From Fagopyrum homotropicum (Eukaryota; Streptophyta; Magnoliopsida; Caryophyllales; Polygonaceae), in the NCBI GenBank assembly GCA_033239125.1, contig BSWB01000005.1:137636494-137700493 (forward strand): DNA of 64,000 bases, given 5' to 3'. Positions 47,160 through 59,700 of the stretch are shown here, in pieces. The translations under genes were made by a program, and so were the position numbers. Position 1 is the first letter of the stretch, and each line of letters opens with the position of its first letter. The notes beneath the pieces were generated by a model. It did no database searches and had not been told where the DNA came from. It was given only the letters and a program-made list of their open reading frames with translations.

Positions 47160-48073
47160 CTTTTTATAGCGGCTACTTCTATAAATCACAAACAATATCC
47201 CGTATTTCAAGCCAAATACGCTCTACTCTCTCTCCAACTCCATTGAAGGCTATTGAAGGTATCTTCGTTGAGCGTCGTCTTCTCCGTCTTGCAATCGTCG
47301 TTTCCTGATGTGAATCCTCATCGACTGTTGTTTAATTACACCAGGTAAGTATTCGATCTCATCTTTTCGGTTTATTCGTGGTAAAATCCTCAACATTGAA
47401 AACTTCTCAACCTAGTTCTTCAGTGATGTTAACAATGGAGAAGACGACATTCCGACTACATTCAATGAGCGTTATTTTGTTTTGAATACATTAATGTATC
47501 ATAGTATACAAACACATCGTACACAAACTAGGTTATGTATAGCTTGTTATGTACGGTAAATTCTAATGTTTTAATTATGTATATTTTAATGTTTCAATTA
47601 TGTATAGCTCTGTTATGTACAACAACTATATGTACATAAACTATTTTATGTTTTTGTACACAGTATACAAACACATCGTACACAAACTAGATTATGTTTG
47701 TGTACATATTGTACACAATATAGGTTATGTCTGTGTACATATCCTATATAAACTATGTTATGTTTGTGTACACATTATGCACATACATCGTACTTATACA
47801 AATGTGACTAAAACTATTTATTTGCAGAATACAGATGATATTATTATGCGCATGCGAAAAGGCATAGTCGACAACCCCGACCGATTCAGCAACATTTTCA
47901 TCCTTTACTCAGTTTGGTCAAGGGCATATAACCGTACGAAATTTTCCAAGTATGTTGATATGAATACAGACGTGCCAAATTTCAATCAAAACAATGAAGT
48001 ACGGAACATCGGAGGGTATGGATTATCATTTTTTTCAACAAGAATGGACGTTCAAATCAAATTCCACGAATGA
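47160..48073 (+). CDS. Unrecognised gene fragment inside copy B
   Basis: A leader-like stretch ends at ACACCAG|GTAAGT (about 47344), and an acceptor ATTTGCAG at about 47821-47828 is followed by an open frame to a TGA at 48071-48073. Its 81 codons start NTDDIIMRMRKGIVDNPDRF and include RAYNRTKFSKYVDM. The upstream continuation of this frame (from 47600) consists of repeated 'gtgtacat' sequence coding Tyr/Val/His/Ile and is unlikely to be protein. I do not recognise the family. It may be a captured host-gene exon. Confidence 0.3.
47590..47810. repeat. GTGTAC-rich short repeats
   Basis: The word 'tatgtttgtgtacat' and its near reverse 'tgtacacaaact' recur about every 30-40 bp, for example near 47505, 47645, 47685, 47725 and 47760. 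They form an interspersed palindromic cluster inside copy B, between its leader-like segment and its open frame. Confidence 0.55.
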
Positions 48074-48525
48074 AGGATACTGTTAACATTTGTTTCCTAT
48101 TTTAACGGTTTTTGATAATTATTATCATTCTTAATTAGTTAAATAAATAAAGATAAATAGGAGAGAGAAAGATTATGATTAATTGAGTATCTTTATTTCT
48201 GTTTTTAATAAAAAAAAATTATGAAAATGTGTAGGGTCCTAGTTTGTCAACATATAAACAAAAGGAACTAATTTATATACCTTGATACATAAACTACCTA
48301 CTTAGTCAACTCATCCAGTGGAATTTTCCTTAAATTACTAATAGGATGAAAATTATGACGTCAAAACTCATCCATCATTTTAAGGTGTTTTCGTAACAAA
48401 TCGCTATGTACATGATAATATTTTTATTGCCCAAGAAAATTTTCATTCGTTTAGATCCAAAAGGGTGAAAAAGGTTAAGTCGCTATTAAATTGTATATGA
48501 AACAAACTTATAACCAAGTTAATTG

Positions 48526-51322
48526 TGTAACACCCCAAATTTTCAGAACTCGGGACATTACTGGTTAGGACCTCACAATGGGTCCCGACCTCAGTTTGAC
48601 AACAATTTTACTAGGATCTTGCAACAAGACACAAATAAGAAAAACCGAAATTTATAAAAATGTATTTTTATATGGATGAATGCAACAAGGTCTAACAGCC
48701 TGTAAAACTTAAACAACGGAAAAGGACTAACTGTCCTTAACAAGATGAAAGAATAAAAAGATAACAACCCAACCCCCACTCTAAGGAGTACGGAGACCCG
48801 GCTGACCACTACTTTCGGATCACTCAGTTGTTGTACTAACCTGCGGTAAATCTAAAAACACAACCAAACAACCATTAGCTAGTTATCTAAACATCAGGAG
48901 AATAATAATAGCACACACACATAAAATAATAAACACTCATCATGCTTTCATACAACCCATTTATTAACTTCGTTTAAGTCATTCACTCTAATGATACTTA
49001 TTTTGTGACACGAGGGATTCCCAAACCTCGCCTCCGCCCCCGTGTACCCATCAGGAGTGGATCCGATGCATCTCACCGTGTACCTGGATGGTCTGGGTAT
49101 AGAGAACCTCCCAGTCTCTTGGCAGAGCTGGGCAGTGATGTCACGGCCCGTTATACATACACTTGGGCCTTAACACATAATAACAACGGTCGTCCTAACA
49201 AGTTGTTATTATAACACACATGGTATACACACCATTATTATCACTCAACTAATATCCAGAAACCAGCTAAGTAAGTCGCAAGGACTTACCTTGATCAAAA
49301 TCGCTTTCTCAAATCTCAACTCGATCCGAACCCGTGGTAACTCAAACGCCTGTCAAATAAGGCATGTGGATCAAAATCACATCTAGATGTCCAACCTCAT
49401 GCGGAGGAATTACGGAAAAAGCTCTCTTACGGTAAAAGACCATTTTACCCTTAGTGCCGAAAATTCTCAAAGTCTATCATTTAGTTCTAATATTTTCTTT
49501 TAGAACCTATGTCCATAATCTAGTTCTCATTGAAAAGTTTGGTAAGGATTTAGTAAGGTTTTGTAAGAGTTATCCAACATTCTTAATTTATACCATAGTC
49601 GTTAAAACCTGATTTTGGGTTCATAAACGCCGCTTGGATAAGGATGTAAAAATCCCGATATAAAATCCTAGATCCTCTATGGTATACTTACTAAACATAG
49701 GAATAAATAACTCTCAAAAATACTTAAACATAACTCTCCTAAAAATCTCCAAAGTTGATAAAAAAAAACTAAAATTCCCCATACTTAGTAAATTTTCCCC
49801 TGCTGTAAAAACAGCCCAACTGCCTTACTTTGAATCCTTATAAGTTTTAATCTGACCGTTAAATTTCTCCCAAATTTTAATACAGTAAACTACCTATATC
49901 TATCTACCACATATCCAAAATTCAGCGGTGGATGATAAACCTAGAGTTCTGAAACTATTCTTAAAGTCGGCAGCTCCTAACTGAGATTCTGAAGAAAAAA
50001 AAAGGTGGGATAGGTCTACACTTCGATTCCTACTGCTCACCTAAACACTAATATATTATTCTACACGTCTAAGGTTCGAAACTAGTTGTTTGCAGGACTG
50101 AGACTTCCAAAAACTAATAATCAAGAGTTCCCAAAATCGAACCTAGCAGACTACACATCTACAGATATCGGCTACTCTCAACCTTGGCATGACTGGAAGA
50201 ACACAACAAGCAGCAGGGTTTGCTTACCCGATAATGACGCAAGGAGAGGCACCTAGGGTGCTGCTTATGACAGGGCGGCAAGGAGGTCTCGATCAAGTGT
50301 TGAGGATGATCCATGGGGTGCGTAATTGTCATCTACTGTGCAACAGAAAAAAAAAACCTCAGCAGTTTGTTTGACTCAGGAAGGGAGGGGTGGAACCATG
50401 GAAGGCTGCTTACCAGGATTGAATTCTGCAGCAGAATAGAGCCCAACTTTTCGATGAAAGTGTGCATCAGGTCGGAGGTGCAGTTGAAGACGACTGGTGC
50501 GGCGTCGGGTGCCTATCTCGCTCAGAATGTCCTTCTAACAGAACCCGTGCAGTCCTCGTTGCCAACAGAGAAGGTCGAAAGAATCCGGTGAGGTTTGCTA
50601 CTGCACTGCACCGTCCCCAGTCGGTTGCGTTGTGGCCCGGATCGGAGACGAAGGTCGATACAATTCCCTGCGGCTCGTCGGTCTGGAGGTACTGCTGCCT
50701 ATCGTCCACCCTCGATGATCACTCTCGTATTAGGTTCGCCGAAGCACTCCGATGCCGCCTGGTTTTGGAGGCTCCGCCTACTGTGTGCGTCGGTCGAGGG
50801 TGTGTGCAGTTCTCGGCGTTGAGAGAGATTGGTGACTCCGCTTGCGGTTGTAGTCGAACGTGGGAGGCTGATTGTGGTTTCCAGTCGGTGTTAACGTGCA
50901 GCGGCAACAACAGGTATAGATTACGCTTGATTTGGTTTAATATTAGATTAGGTTAATTAATTAGGGTTAAGGTAGATTATGGGTTGGGTGGTCATTAGGC
51001 TTGGTGCTGGGCCAGAATTGGCCTGCTCTATCAATAAAATAAAATGTTGAAGGAAGGTTCGTTATTCGCCCGGAATCGTAAAATACGGAACTTAATTACG
51101 GGATTACTTACGGAATTATTCACTGTATTATATAAGTTATCATTTTATTTTAAATGTACGGAATTATTTCCGGTTACACAATTTATCATTTTATGTGAAT
51201 CAAGGTTACATAAAATGATAGAAATTAAATCTCGTTTTATTTTATTTAAAAGGATAAAAGTTGGCGGATCGGAATCCGGTTGAATTCAGTATTAGACGGA
51301 GTTTAAATTTTCGGGTATTACA
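48526..51322 (-). mobile_element. Solo LTR (Ty3 family) with 5-bp duplication AATTG
   Basis: 2,797 bp from TGTAACACCCC to GGTATTACA, flanked by AATTG at 48521-48525 and 51323-51327. It aligns with the LTRs of element 2, sharing the blocks 'ggacctcacaatgggtcccgacc', 'gtgacacgagggattcccaa' and 'agtaagtcgcaaggacttacc'. It is longer and diverged. No internal sequence adjoins it, as expected after recombination between two LTRs. The many GC-rich frames around 50200-50950 are shadows without domains. Confidence 0.93.
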
Positions 51323-51327
51323 AATTG

Positions 51328-51870
51328 GGAATTCATATTTAGTGTCCTAGAATAGTTTGGTTTTAATGACAAATTATTGTGATGAATTAAAGAATGTAGT
51401 GCAACAATTTCTTGCTCTGTTTTGGTAAACAACGGACCAACGAACCAATTCTTCCCAAAAAAGGACTAAGACAAATAAACCCTTTATCCCCTTATCTTTT
51501 ATATTAGGGGTTGGAATCCATTTACAAATGTTACAAACGGATTGTAACAACTATGACAACCATAATGGGTTCTCGTTGTGTTGACAAGAACCCCATTCCC
51601 GTTCTTATCCTTTGCGGATGGCATGATAATTTTCGCGAAATACATTTGAAGAAATTAATACAAATATCTTGGATGTTCAATTATTAATGAAAGAGTTACA
51701 AAAAAAATACATTTAAAGAAATTAATACAAAAACAAATCAATAACTTACAGAATGAAAAGTTAACTCGCTCTCGCAAGAATGAAGAAAAATCATTATAAA
51801 ACACAATTTGGCTGCCAAACCTATGTTTACAATGCAAAATTGTATGCTCTCAAATCACATTCTTAAGGAG
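51328..51870. other. Spacer between solo LTR and LINE remnant
   Basis: AT-rich. A direct repeat 'acatttgaagaaattaatacaaa' / 'acatttaaagaaattaatacaaa' occurs at about 51642 and 51708. No gene was recognised. Confidence 0.4.
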
Positions 51871-51874
51871 TTGG

Positions 51875-53490
51875 ACAAAACCTATAAAAAAAATTGAAAT
51901 AAAGGAGACCAACATAGACCTATCATTAGTTGGGATGAAATCCGTAAACCAAAGAAGAATGGTGGTCTCGGTTTGAGAAAAAATAACATCATGAACAAAG
52001 GATTACAAATGAAGCTTTTGTGAAAAATTCTAGTGGAACCAGACAATGTGTGGATAAAAGTCGTAAAAATACATGAAAAGTGTTGACATACTTCATTACC
52101 AATGAAAAGGAGCAACTTCATGGAAATGAAATAACCTAATAAAACTTAAATCTGACTTTAAGAAATGACTTATCTGGCATGTCGAGAAATGATAAAACAA
52201 TCAAATTTTGGCATGATAATTGGGTTATCACATCGCCACTTATAAAACTGGTTCAAAATGTAACCAACTCCAAAGTAAGTCATTACATAAACAATTATAG
52301 GGAATGAGATATTAACAAAATTAACAACGAGCTCCAAAATATTATTAGCTTGGATATTTGAAAAAAAAATAAGCAAACGATTATTCTAAAAAATCAAATA
52401 CAGGATATATTATACTAGCGATGTAACAAAAATGGGTGGTTTTCAACCAAGTTTGCTTATGAGCTGCTAATGGAGGATAAGTGTTTATCTCATGTGAATG
52501 CGTGTGACTGATTTGAAAACTCAACACACAACCAAAGATAAAGAACTTTCTATGGAACATTTCAAAAAACGGATTACTAACAAAAGCAAAACTTGAGGAA
52601 AGAAAAATTATGGTCACTTGAAATTGTGAGTTGTGTAACCATCAACTTGAGGACTTATGCGGTTTACTTTTGGATTGTCCTTTTACCAAAAAACCATTAA
52701 TAAAATTTACAAAACAATCTTTAAAATAAATAACATCAAACATGAGAATAAAAAAATAAATGATATTCTTTAGGAAAATAAATATAAAGTTGAAAAAAAG
52801 AAGTTCACAATTTCACATGCCTTGCTCTATGAACAAAATAATTTTCGATAATGAGCCTCTTGACTCATTTAATAACACAAGTGATATCATAAAGAATCAA
52901 ATCCATGAACGACAAAAAAACTTTGAAAGATGAGAATGACTATGACATTAGGCCACCACCGAAAAATAACAATATCGAATGAAAAAAAAAACATTAAATG
53001 GGAAAACCAAAGGCTGAATTTCACAAACTTAACTTCGATAACTCTAAACTTGATTTTGGAATTACCTCCACCGGTTTTGTTATTCGTAACCACAATGGGG
53101 ATACTAATAGTCTTGGTGAAAATTTTTTTTAACTCCGTCCTAAAGGCAGAAGCTTCTGCTCTTAATCGGGCTTGCAAGTAAAAAAGATCAAAATTGAGGG
53201 TGACAATTTGTGCGTCTTCAAAACACTTCAAGGTCTTTGGATTTGCCATTGGGAGATCGAGATGATTTATTCATACTTCAAATTGAATCTTCGTTTCTTT
53301 GACGAAGTCCATATCAAACATGTTTTCAGAAAGGTTAAGTATGTTGTTGACCGGTTGAACCATTTGGGAATCTCGATACCCAACACTAAATTTTCTAATA
53401 ATCCCGAACTTCATGTTTTCATTCGCAAGAATGCTTTAAGAAGGACTACCTCTAGAAGGTATGCCAACCTAAATGCTTTTAGTTTTTAAA
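51875..53490 (+). pseudogene. Decayed LINE-type ORF2 3' part (zf-RVT and RNase H)
   Basis: Frame-broken plus-strand translation shows, in order: SWDEIRKPKKNGGLGLRK (about 51930), a 'FWHDNWVITSPL'-like stretch (52200), WVVFNQ/'KFAYELL'-type sequence (52440), NFLWNISKNGLLTKAKL (52545), a Cys-rich 'CELCNHQLEDL' segment (52627) and, from 53070, GFVIRNHNGDTNSLGEN then AEASALNRACK and IKIEGDN. This order (end of reverse transcriptase, zf-RVT, then an RVT_3-type RNase H) is that of plant non-LTR retrotransposons. Many stops and frameshifts make it a pseudogene. The reverse transcriptase core and 5' part are missing. Confidence 0.75.
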
Positions 53491-54140
53491 AAAACAAAAA
53501 GAAAACAAGTGACTTTGATTTTATTTAATGAAAAAGATTAGATTTTTGTTTGCAAGAAAATGACAACTTGAAAATGATTGTTACTAGAAAGATTTCATTG
53601 CTTCGTCATCACATCATTAACGTACCAAAGTGATTATATACATTTCTGACCAAAAATAATAACACTATAAATATTTAGGAATTATTTAAAAGTGGGATAA
53701 GATAATTATCGTATGTAGAACTCGAAAGAAGAAAGCAAAAAAGTTGAAACCAATTGTCATATTGTGTTTGTTGTTTGTCTTCTTTTTCGATATGTAGAAA
53801 AAACAACTACATAAATGTCGTGGAATTGACGAGGAGTTCATATGTTTCAAGCAATCAATGTGTTTGTCTTCTTTCCTTTTATGTTCATCATTAAAAACAA
53901 ACAAAAAATGTGGTATTTGGTTGGATAAGAATGTTTTTTTTTGTTCTACTTATGCATAGTTTGCTTTTTCAAATGAAAACCGGTTCAATTTTGAAGCCAT
54001 GTTGTAGTTGAATTTCTAAATGAAAATCTCTATCAAGATATATCCCGGAATACACTTATTAATAACTTTTAACATTTAATAAGTCCAAGTAATGTTGGAA
54101 CTTGTTATAGGGTATCGACTTGGTGAACATAAACGAGATT
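53491..54140. other. AT-rich spacer, nothing recognised
   Basis: No ORF with a domain, no repeat structure and no RNA gene was seen between the LINE remnant and element 2. Confidence 0.5.
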
Positions 54141-54145
54141 ATCAA

Positions 54146-56561
54146 TGTAACACCCCGAATTCTCAAAACTCGGAGTATTACTGGTTAGGACCTCACAATG
54201 GGTCCCGACCTCAGTTTGACAACAACATTACTAGGATCTTGCAACAAGACACAAATAAAGAAACCGAAATTCATAAAGATAATATTTTTAGGGTAATGAA
54301 TGCAACACTGTCTAGCAGCCTAAAGTACTTAAACAAAAGAAAAGAACAACTGTCTTAACCAAACGAAAGGAAAGACAAACACAACCCCCAACCCCCACTC
54401 TAAGGAGTACGGAGACCCGGCTGACCACTACTTCCGGATCACTCAGCTGCTGGTCTAACCTGCAGTAAATCTATTAACACAACAAGAGGAACCGTTAGCT
54501 AGTTATCTAAATATTAGCAGAATAATAGTAGCACACACGCACACATAAAAATATAAACACCCATCATGCTTTCAAACAAGTCCGTTTTATTATCTGAAGT
54601 TAAGTTACTCTTTCACGCTAATGATACTTATTTTGTGACACGAGGGATTCCCAAACCTCGCCTCCGCTCCCGTGTAACCATCAGGAATGGATCCGATGCA
54701 TCTCACCTTGTACCTGCCTGGTTTGGGTATAGAGAACCTCCCAGTCTCCTGTCAGAGCTGGGCAGTGATGTCACGGCCCGTTATACATACACTTGGGCCT
54801 TAAACGTAATAATAACAGTCGTCCTAGCAAGTTATTATTATTAAACACGCAAATAGCACACACAACTACTATCACTCAACTAATATCCAGAAACTGGCTA
54901 AGTAAGTCGCAAGGACTTACCTGAGTCAAAAACACTCTAACACTCCTCATATAGTCCGTACTCGTGGTAACTCAAGCGCCTGTCAATGAAGGCATGTGTA
55001 TCAAAATCACATCTCAATGTCCAACCTCATGCGAAGGAATTACGGAAAAAGATTCTCATACGGTGAAAGACCGTTTTACCCTTAGTGTCGATAATTCTCT
55101 GAGTCACTTCTTGACTTCTAATATTTCTTTTTGAACGCTTTTCAAATATCTGACTACTCCAGAATGGTTTACTAAAGTCATAATATTAATCTCATCCACT
55201 CGTCATCTAGAACCACATTTCTTTATTCTCGGTATTATCTAATCTTATATATATCTATATATATGCCTACTTATGTGCATACTATCTTTCCTTCCAATTC
55301 TATAAATCCGTCACTCTTAGGTATTTATACATGTGTATATATATATATATTTACATATATATATTTTCCTCCTCGTACGGATATAAGCACACTTCCGTAA
55401 TTGAATGTATATATGTGCTTATATGTAACCTATATATATATATTCCAATTCAACTTATTCATACACATCTCGCATCTCTATTCACGTTTTTTTTTTTTAC
55501 AACATACTAGTACAGTACCCGTATATATATATATATATGCATATTTCTGTCTCTTATACCTATCAATCTATACATATATACATACTGTAGAGGAAAGACG
55601 CATTCAGCATCTAGTCTACATATATACATACCGCAGAGGAAAGACGAAGCGGAGCAGCCGGCTTACCGGAGTTGCAGTCCGGCTGGGAGGTCCTAGGCGG
55701 CACCGAGCTGTAGTCCAAGGCGGGGAGGTCGGGGCTGGTGCAACACAGCAGCCGCAGGGAAGGTTAGCAGCGCATACCAGAACCGAAAGAGGGAAGGGAT
55801 GGGCGGACTCACCTCGTCACGCGTCGGTACAGGGAAAGGGCTCAGCGGGAGGCGGCGGCTCATTGGCGGAAGGTCTGGGCTGGTGGTCGACCGAATCCGA
55901 CGGCGGCAGGCTGGGTGGTGTGGCTACCGACTGTAGAGAGGCGGCGGAGTCAGCGTCTTCGGACTCGAAACAGAAGGCGCGGGAGAAGGAAGACGGAAGG
56001 AAAAAGGAGGCCAGGATCTTACCGGCTTCACTGCGACGGACGGCAGAAGAGTGCGGCGCAGGCACGGTGGCGGCGCTCTGGTGGAAGGCGGAAGAAGGTT
56101 GCCGGTCGATTGCTGCGAGTCTGGCTTGCGAGAGAGAAGGACTGCGTGCTGTTCGTTTGTCCAGAAGAGAGACGACGAAGCGGCAGTGTGGTTAGGATAG
56201 AATTAGGTTAGAGTATTAATTAGGTTAATTAGGTAATTAAAAAAAAACGGGCTGGCTGGGCTGGGCCTAGTAGCGGGTTAAATCTCGTCTCTCTCTTTAA
56301 ACGTGATCCGTAACTCGTTAATTAAGTGCGGAAGTTTATAAAATACGGAATTAAGTTCCGTATTTTATAACTTATTATTATTCTTATTTTAACGTACGTA
56401 AATTATTTCCGGTCATTTAATTTATCATTTTATGCGAATTTAGGTCACATAAAATGATAGAACTAAACTCGTTTTATTTTACTTATTTATTTATTTACGA
56501 TTGTCGCATCAGACTTTGGTTAATTTCAGTTTACCGGAACTTAAAATTTTCGGTTATTACA
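54146..56561 (-). repeat. 3' LTR of element 2
   Basis: 2,416 bp, TGTAACACCCCGAATT...GGTTATTACA. It includes TA-rich microsatellite tracts (55250-55580) and a GC-rich segment (55640-56200) whose long frames have no domain. Confidence 0.93.
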
Positions 56562-56779
56562 TCAGTGCCCCCTTAAAAGAAGTTTTGTCCCGAAACTTAA
56601 AATGTTTCTCTTACTCACGCATTTCCTTCGGTACATTTTAGTTTTCTCGACATTTTCATTTTCTACCATGCAGCTACTCAGGCATCAAACAAACAAGTAT
56701 CACAAAAAGAAACCAGAATCACTCAAATCAATATGAAAACCTGAAAGGTCGAACAACACAACATCCGAGTACTAACTCG

Positions 56780-59700
56780 TCAAACAGGAGTAACCTCTAA
56801 CCCCGTAAGGAACTCGGGGTAGTTACGTCTAATACTCTCCTCAGTCTCCCAAGTGGCCTCATCAGCTCCTCTCCTAGACCACTGGATCCTCAACATAGGT
56901 ATCTCCTTAGATCGCAAACGTCTGGTACTGCGCTCCAAGACAGCTACTGGGTACTCTACAAATTTATGGTCAAGCTCAACTGTCAGATCCTCATGGCTAA
57001 TGACGTGTCTCGGATCCGGAATGTACTCTCTCAACTGAGATACATGAAGACCGGATGGACACTCTCTAGTCTCGGCGGTAGTGCTAGTCTATAGGCCACC
57101 TCTCCAACTCTCTCCAAGATCTCAAAAGGTCCGACATATCGGGGACTCAGCTTCCCCTTAATGCCGAAACGCCTGACTCCTCTCGTAGGTGACACTCTCA
57201 GCCACACCTGAGCACCCACTCTAAACTCCAAAGGTCGACGCATTTTGTCGGCGTAGGACTTCTGACGACTCTGAGATGCTAACATCCGCTCTCGGACTAG
57301 GGCAATCCGAGCGATGTCATCCTGTATCTGATCTGGAGCTACTCCATCAACTCGGTTGGGCTCATCCCAACATAATGGTGTATGACATCTCCGCCCGTAC
57401 AAAGCCTCATAGGGAGCCATCCCAATAGACGCGTGCCAGCTATTATTATACGAAAACTCTACCAGTGGAAGATGATCTGGCCATACTTGTCCCCAATCTA
57501 GTACACACGCCCGAAGCATGTCCTCTAAGGTCTTAATGGTCCTCTCAGACTGTCCGTCTGTCTGTGGATGGTAGGCGGTAGTGAAGTGGAGACTCGTCCC
57601 CAAAGCAATATGTACCTGCTGCCAAAATCTCGAGGTAAAACGTCCATCTCTGTCAGAGACGATAGTCCTCGGTACCCCATGGAGTCTCACAATGTGTCTA
57701 GTGAACTCCTCAGCCAGACGACTCACCGGCCACATTTTCTTAATCGGAATGAAACGTGCGGTCTTCGTCAGGCGGTCTACCACTACCCAAATAGCATCAA
57801 ATCCTCTGCTGAGTCTCAAACCAGTGACAAAATCCATAGATATATCCTCCCACTTCCACTGGGGTACTGCAAGTGGGTGGAGCTCTCCTCCAGACCTACG
57901 GTGCTCAATCTTGACCTGCTGGCAGGTCGCGCACTGAGCTACATATCGAGTCATATCGGGCTTCAAACCACCCCACCAGAAGGACCGTCTCACATCCTTG
58001 TACATCTTACTCGCTCCAGGATGTACTGAGTATGGGGTAGCATGAGCCTCACCTAGTATCCTCTGTCTCAACTCACTGTCTGACGGCACACAAACGCGGT
58101 CCTGACATCTCATCACTCCATCTGCACCAATAGTAAACTGTGGGGCCTCATCTCGAGACATCCTGTCTCGGATCCTGATCAAAGTCGGGCAAGTCTCCTG
58201 CTTCTGTCGGATCTCATCCAACAGATCAGGAAGTAGCTCCATGGTAGCCAGCCGACCATCAGTATCGGGAAACTGAATCTCTATCTCCAACCAAGCCAAG
58301 TCTCTCTGCAACTGTGGTTGTACTATCAACCGAGCTATCGCCCTCTCCCTAGGCGTCTTCCTGCTCAAAGCATCAGCTACCACATTCGCCTTTCCGGGGT
58401 GGTAAAGGATCTCAAGGTCGAAGTCCTTGATCAACTCTAACCACCGCCTCTGGCGGTTATTCAACTCTCTCTGAGTGAATATGTACTTCAGACTCTTATG
58501 GTCTGTAAAGATCTGACAGGTCGCCCCATAAAGATAGTGACGCCAGATCTTAAGAGCATGGACTACTGCAGCCAACTCGAGATCATGTGTGGGGTAGTTC
58601 TCCTCATACGTCTTCAACTGTCTAGACGCATAGGTTATGACCTTACCCCTCTGCATCAAAACACACCCCAAGCCCAGCTTGGATGCATCACTGTATACTA
58701 CAAAGTCATCAGTACCCTCAGGCTGTGCTAAAATCGGAGCGGACGTCAATCTCCTTTTCAGCTCCTCAAAACTCCGCTGACACGGCTCAGACCAGACAAA
58801 CCGAGTGGTCTTCCTCAGAAGACAAGTAAGTGGTCGGGCAATCAAAGAGAACTCTTCCACAAACCGACGGTAGTAACCGGCTAAACCTAGAAAGCTGTGA
58901 ACCTCCTTAACATTCTTAGGAGGTTGCCAAGAAGATACTGACTCGATCTTCGCCGGGTCGACCTTATTACCCTCAGCAGTCACGACGTGACCTAGGAAAG
59001 CCACCTCTGACATCCAAAACTCACACTTGGATAGCTTAGCATACAACTGGCTATCCTGTAGAATCTGCAGTACTGTCCTCAAGTGTCCGGCATGCTCCTC
59101 TCGACTCCTAGAGTAGACTAGGATGTCGTCAATGAAGACCACTACAAACTGGTCTAAGAAGTCAATGAATATCCCATTCATCAACTCCATGAACACCGCT
59201 GGTGCATTAGTGAGCCCAAATGGCATCACTACAAACTCATAGTGACCATACCTAGTCCGGAATGCCGTCTTAGGTATGTCCTGATCTCTCACCCTCAACT
59301 GGTGGTAACCTGACCTCAAGTCTATCCTCGAGAACACAGACGCTCCATGTAACTGATCCAACAGGTCATCTATGAGTGGCAGTGGGTACTTGTTCTTGAT
59401 GGTCACCTTGTTCAGCTCTCTGTAGTCTATGCACAGCCTTATCGATCCGTCCTTCTTCTTCACAAACAACACTGGCGCACCCCAAGGAGACACACTAGGG
59501 CGTATGAAACCCTTCTCTGCTAGCTCCTCTAACTGCTTCTTCAGCTCAAGCAGCTCTATAGGTGCCATACGGTACGGAGCCTTCGAGATAGGTCTCATGC
59601 CCGGCTCCAAGTCAATGCTGAAATCAACGCTCCTCTGTGGGGGTAGTCCTAGCAGGTCGTCACTGAATACCTCTGCAAACTCGCATGCAACAGGTATCTC

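Larger units (their letters stand above)
46944..48316 (+). mobile_element. Long copy of the dispersed non-autonomous element (copy B)
   Basis: The ends 'attgagataattggtgaaatg' and 'acttagtcaactcatcc' and intervening blocks correspond to copy A at 4816-5336. The extra 850 bp hold a candidate two-exon gene (next entry) and a region of 'gtttgtgtacatattgtacac' repeats. No transposase was recognised. It adjoins the right end of the split foldback MITE. Confidence 0.5.

Noticed and set aside
50189..50956. Cluster of 60-164 codon frames in the solo LTR
   Set aside because: Equivalent to the GC-rich segment of the other LTRs; no domain or splice support.
55401..56211. 264-codon and overlapping frames in the element 2 LTR (also 63097-63996)
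   Set aside because: They begin in TA microsatellite and run through GC-rich LTR sequence; no domain, and both strands are open.
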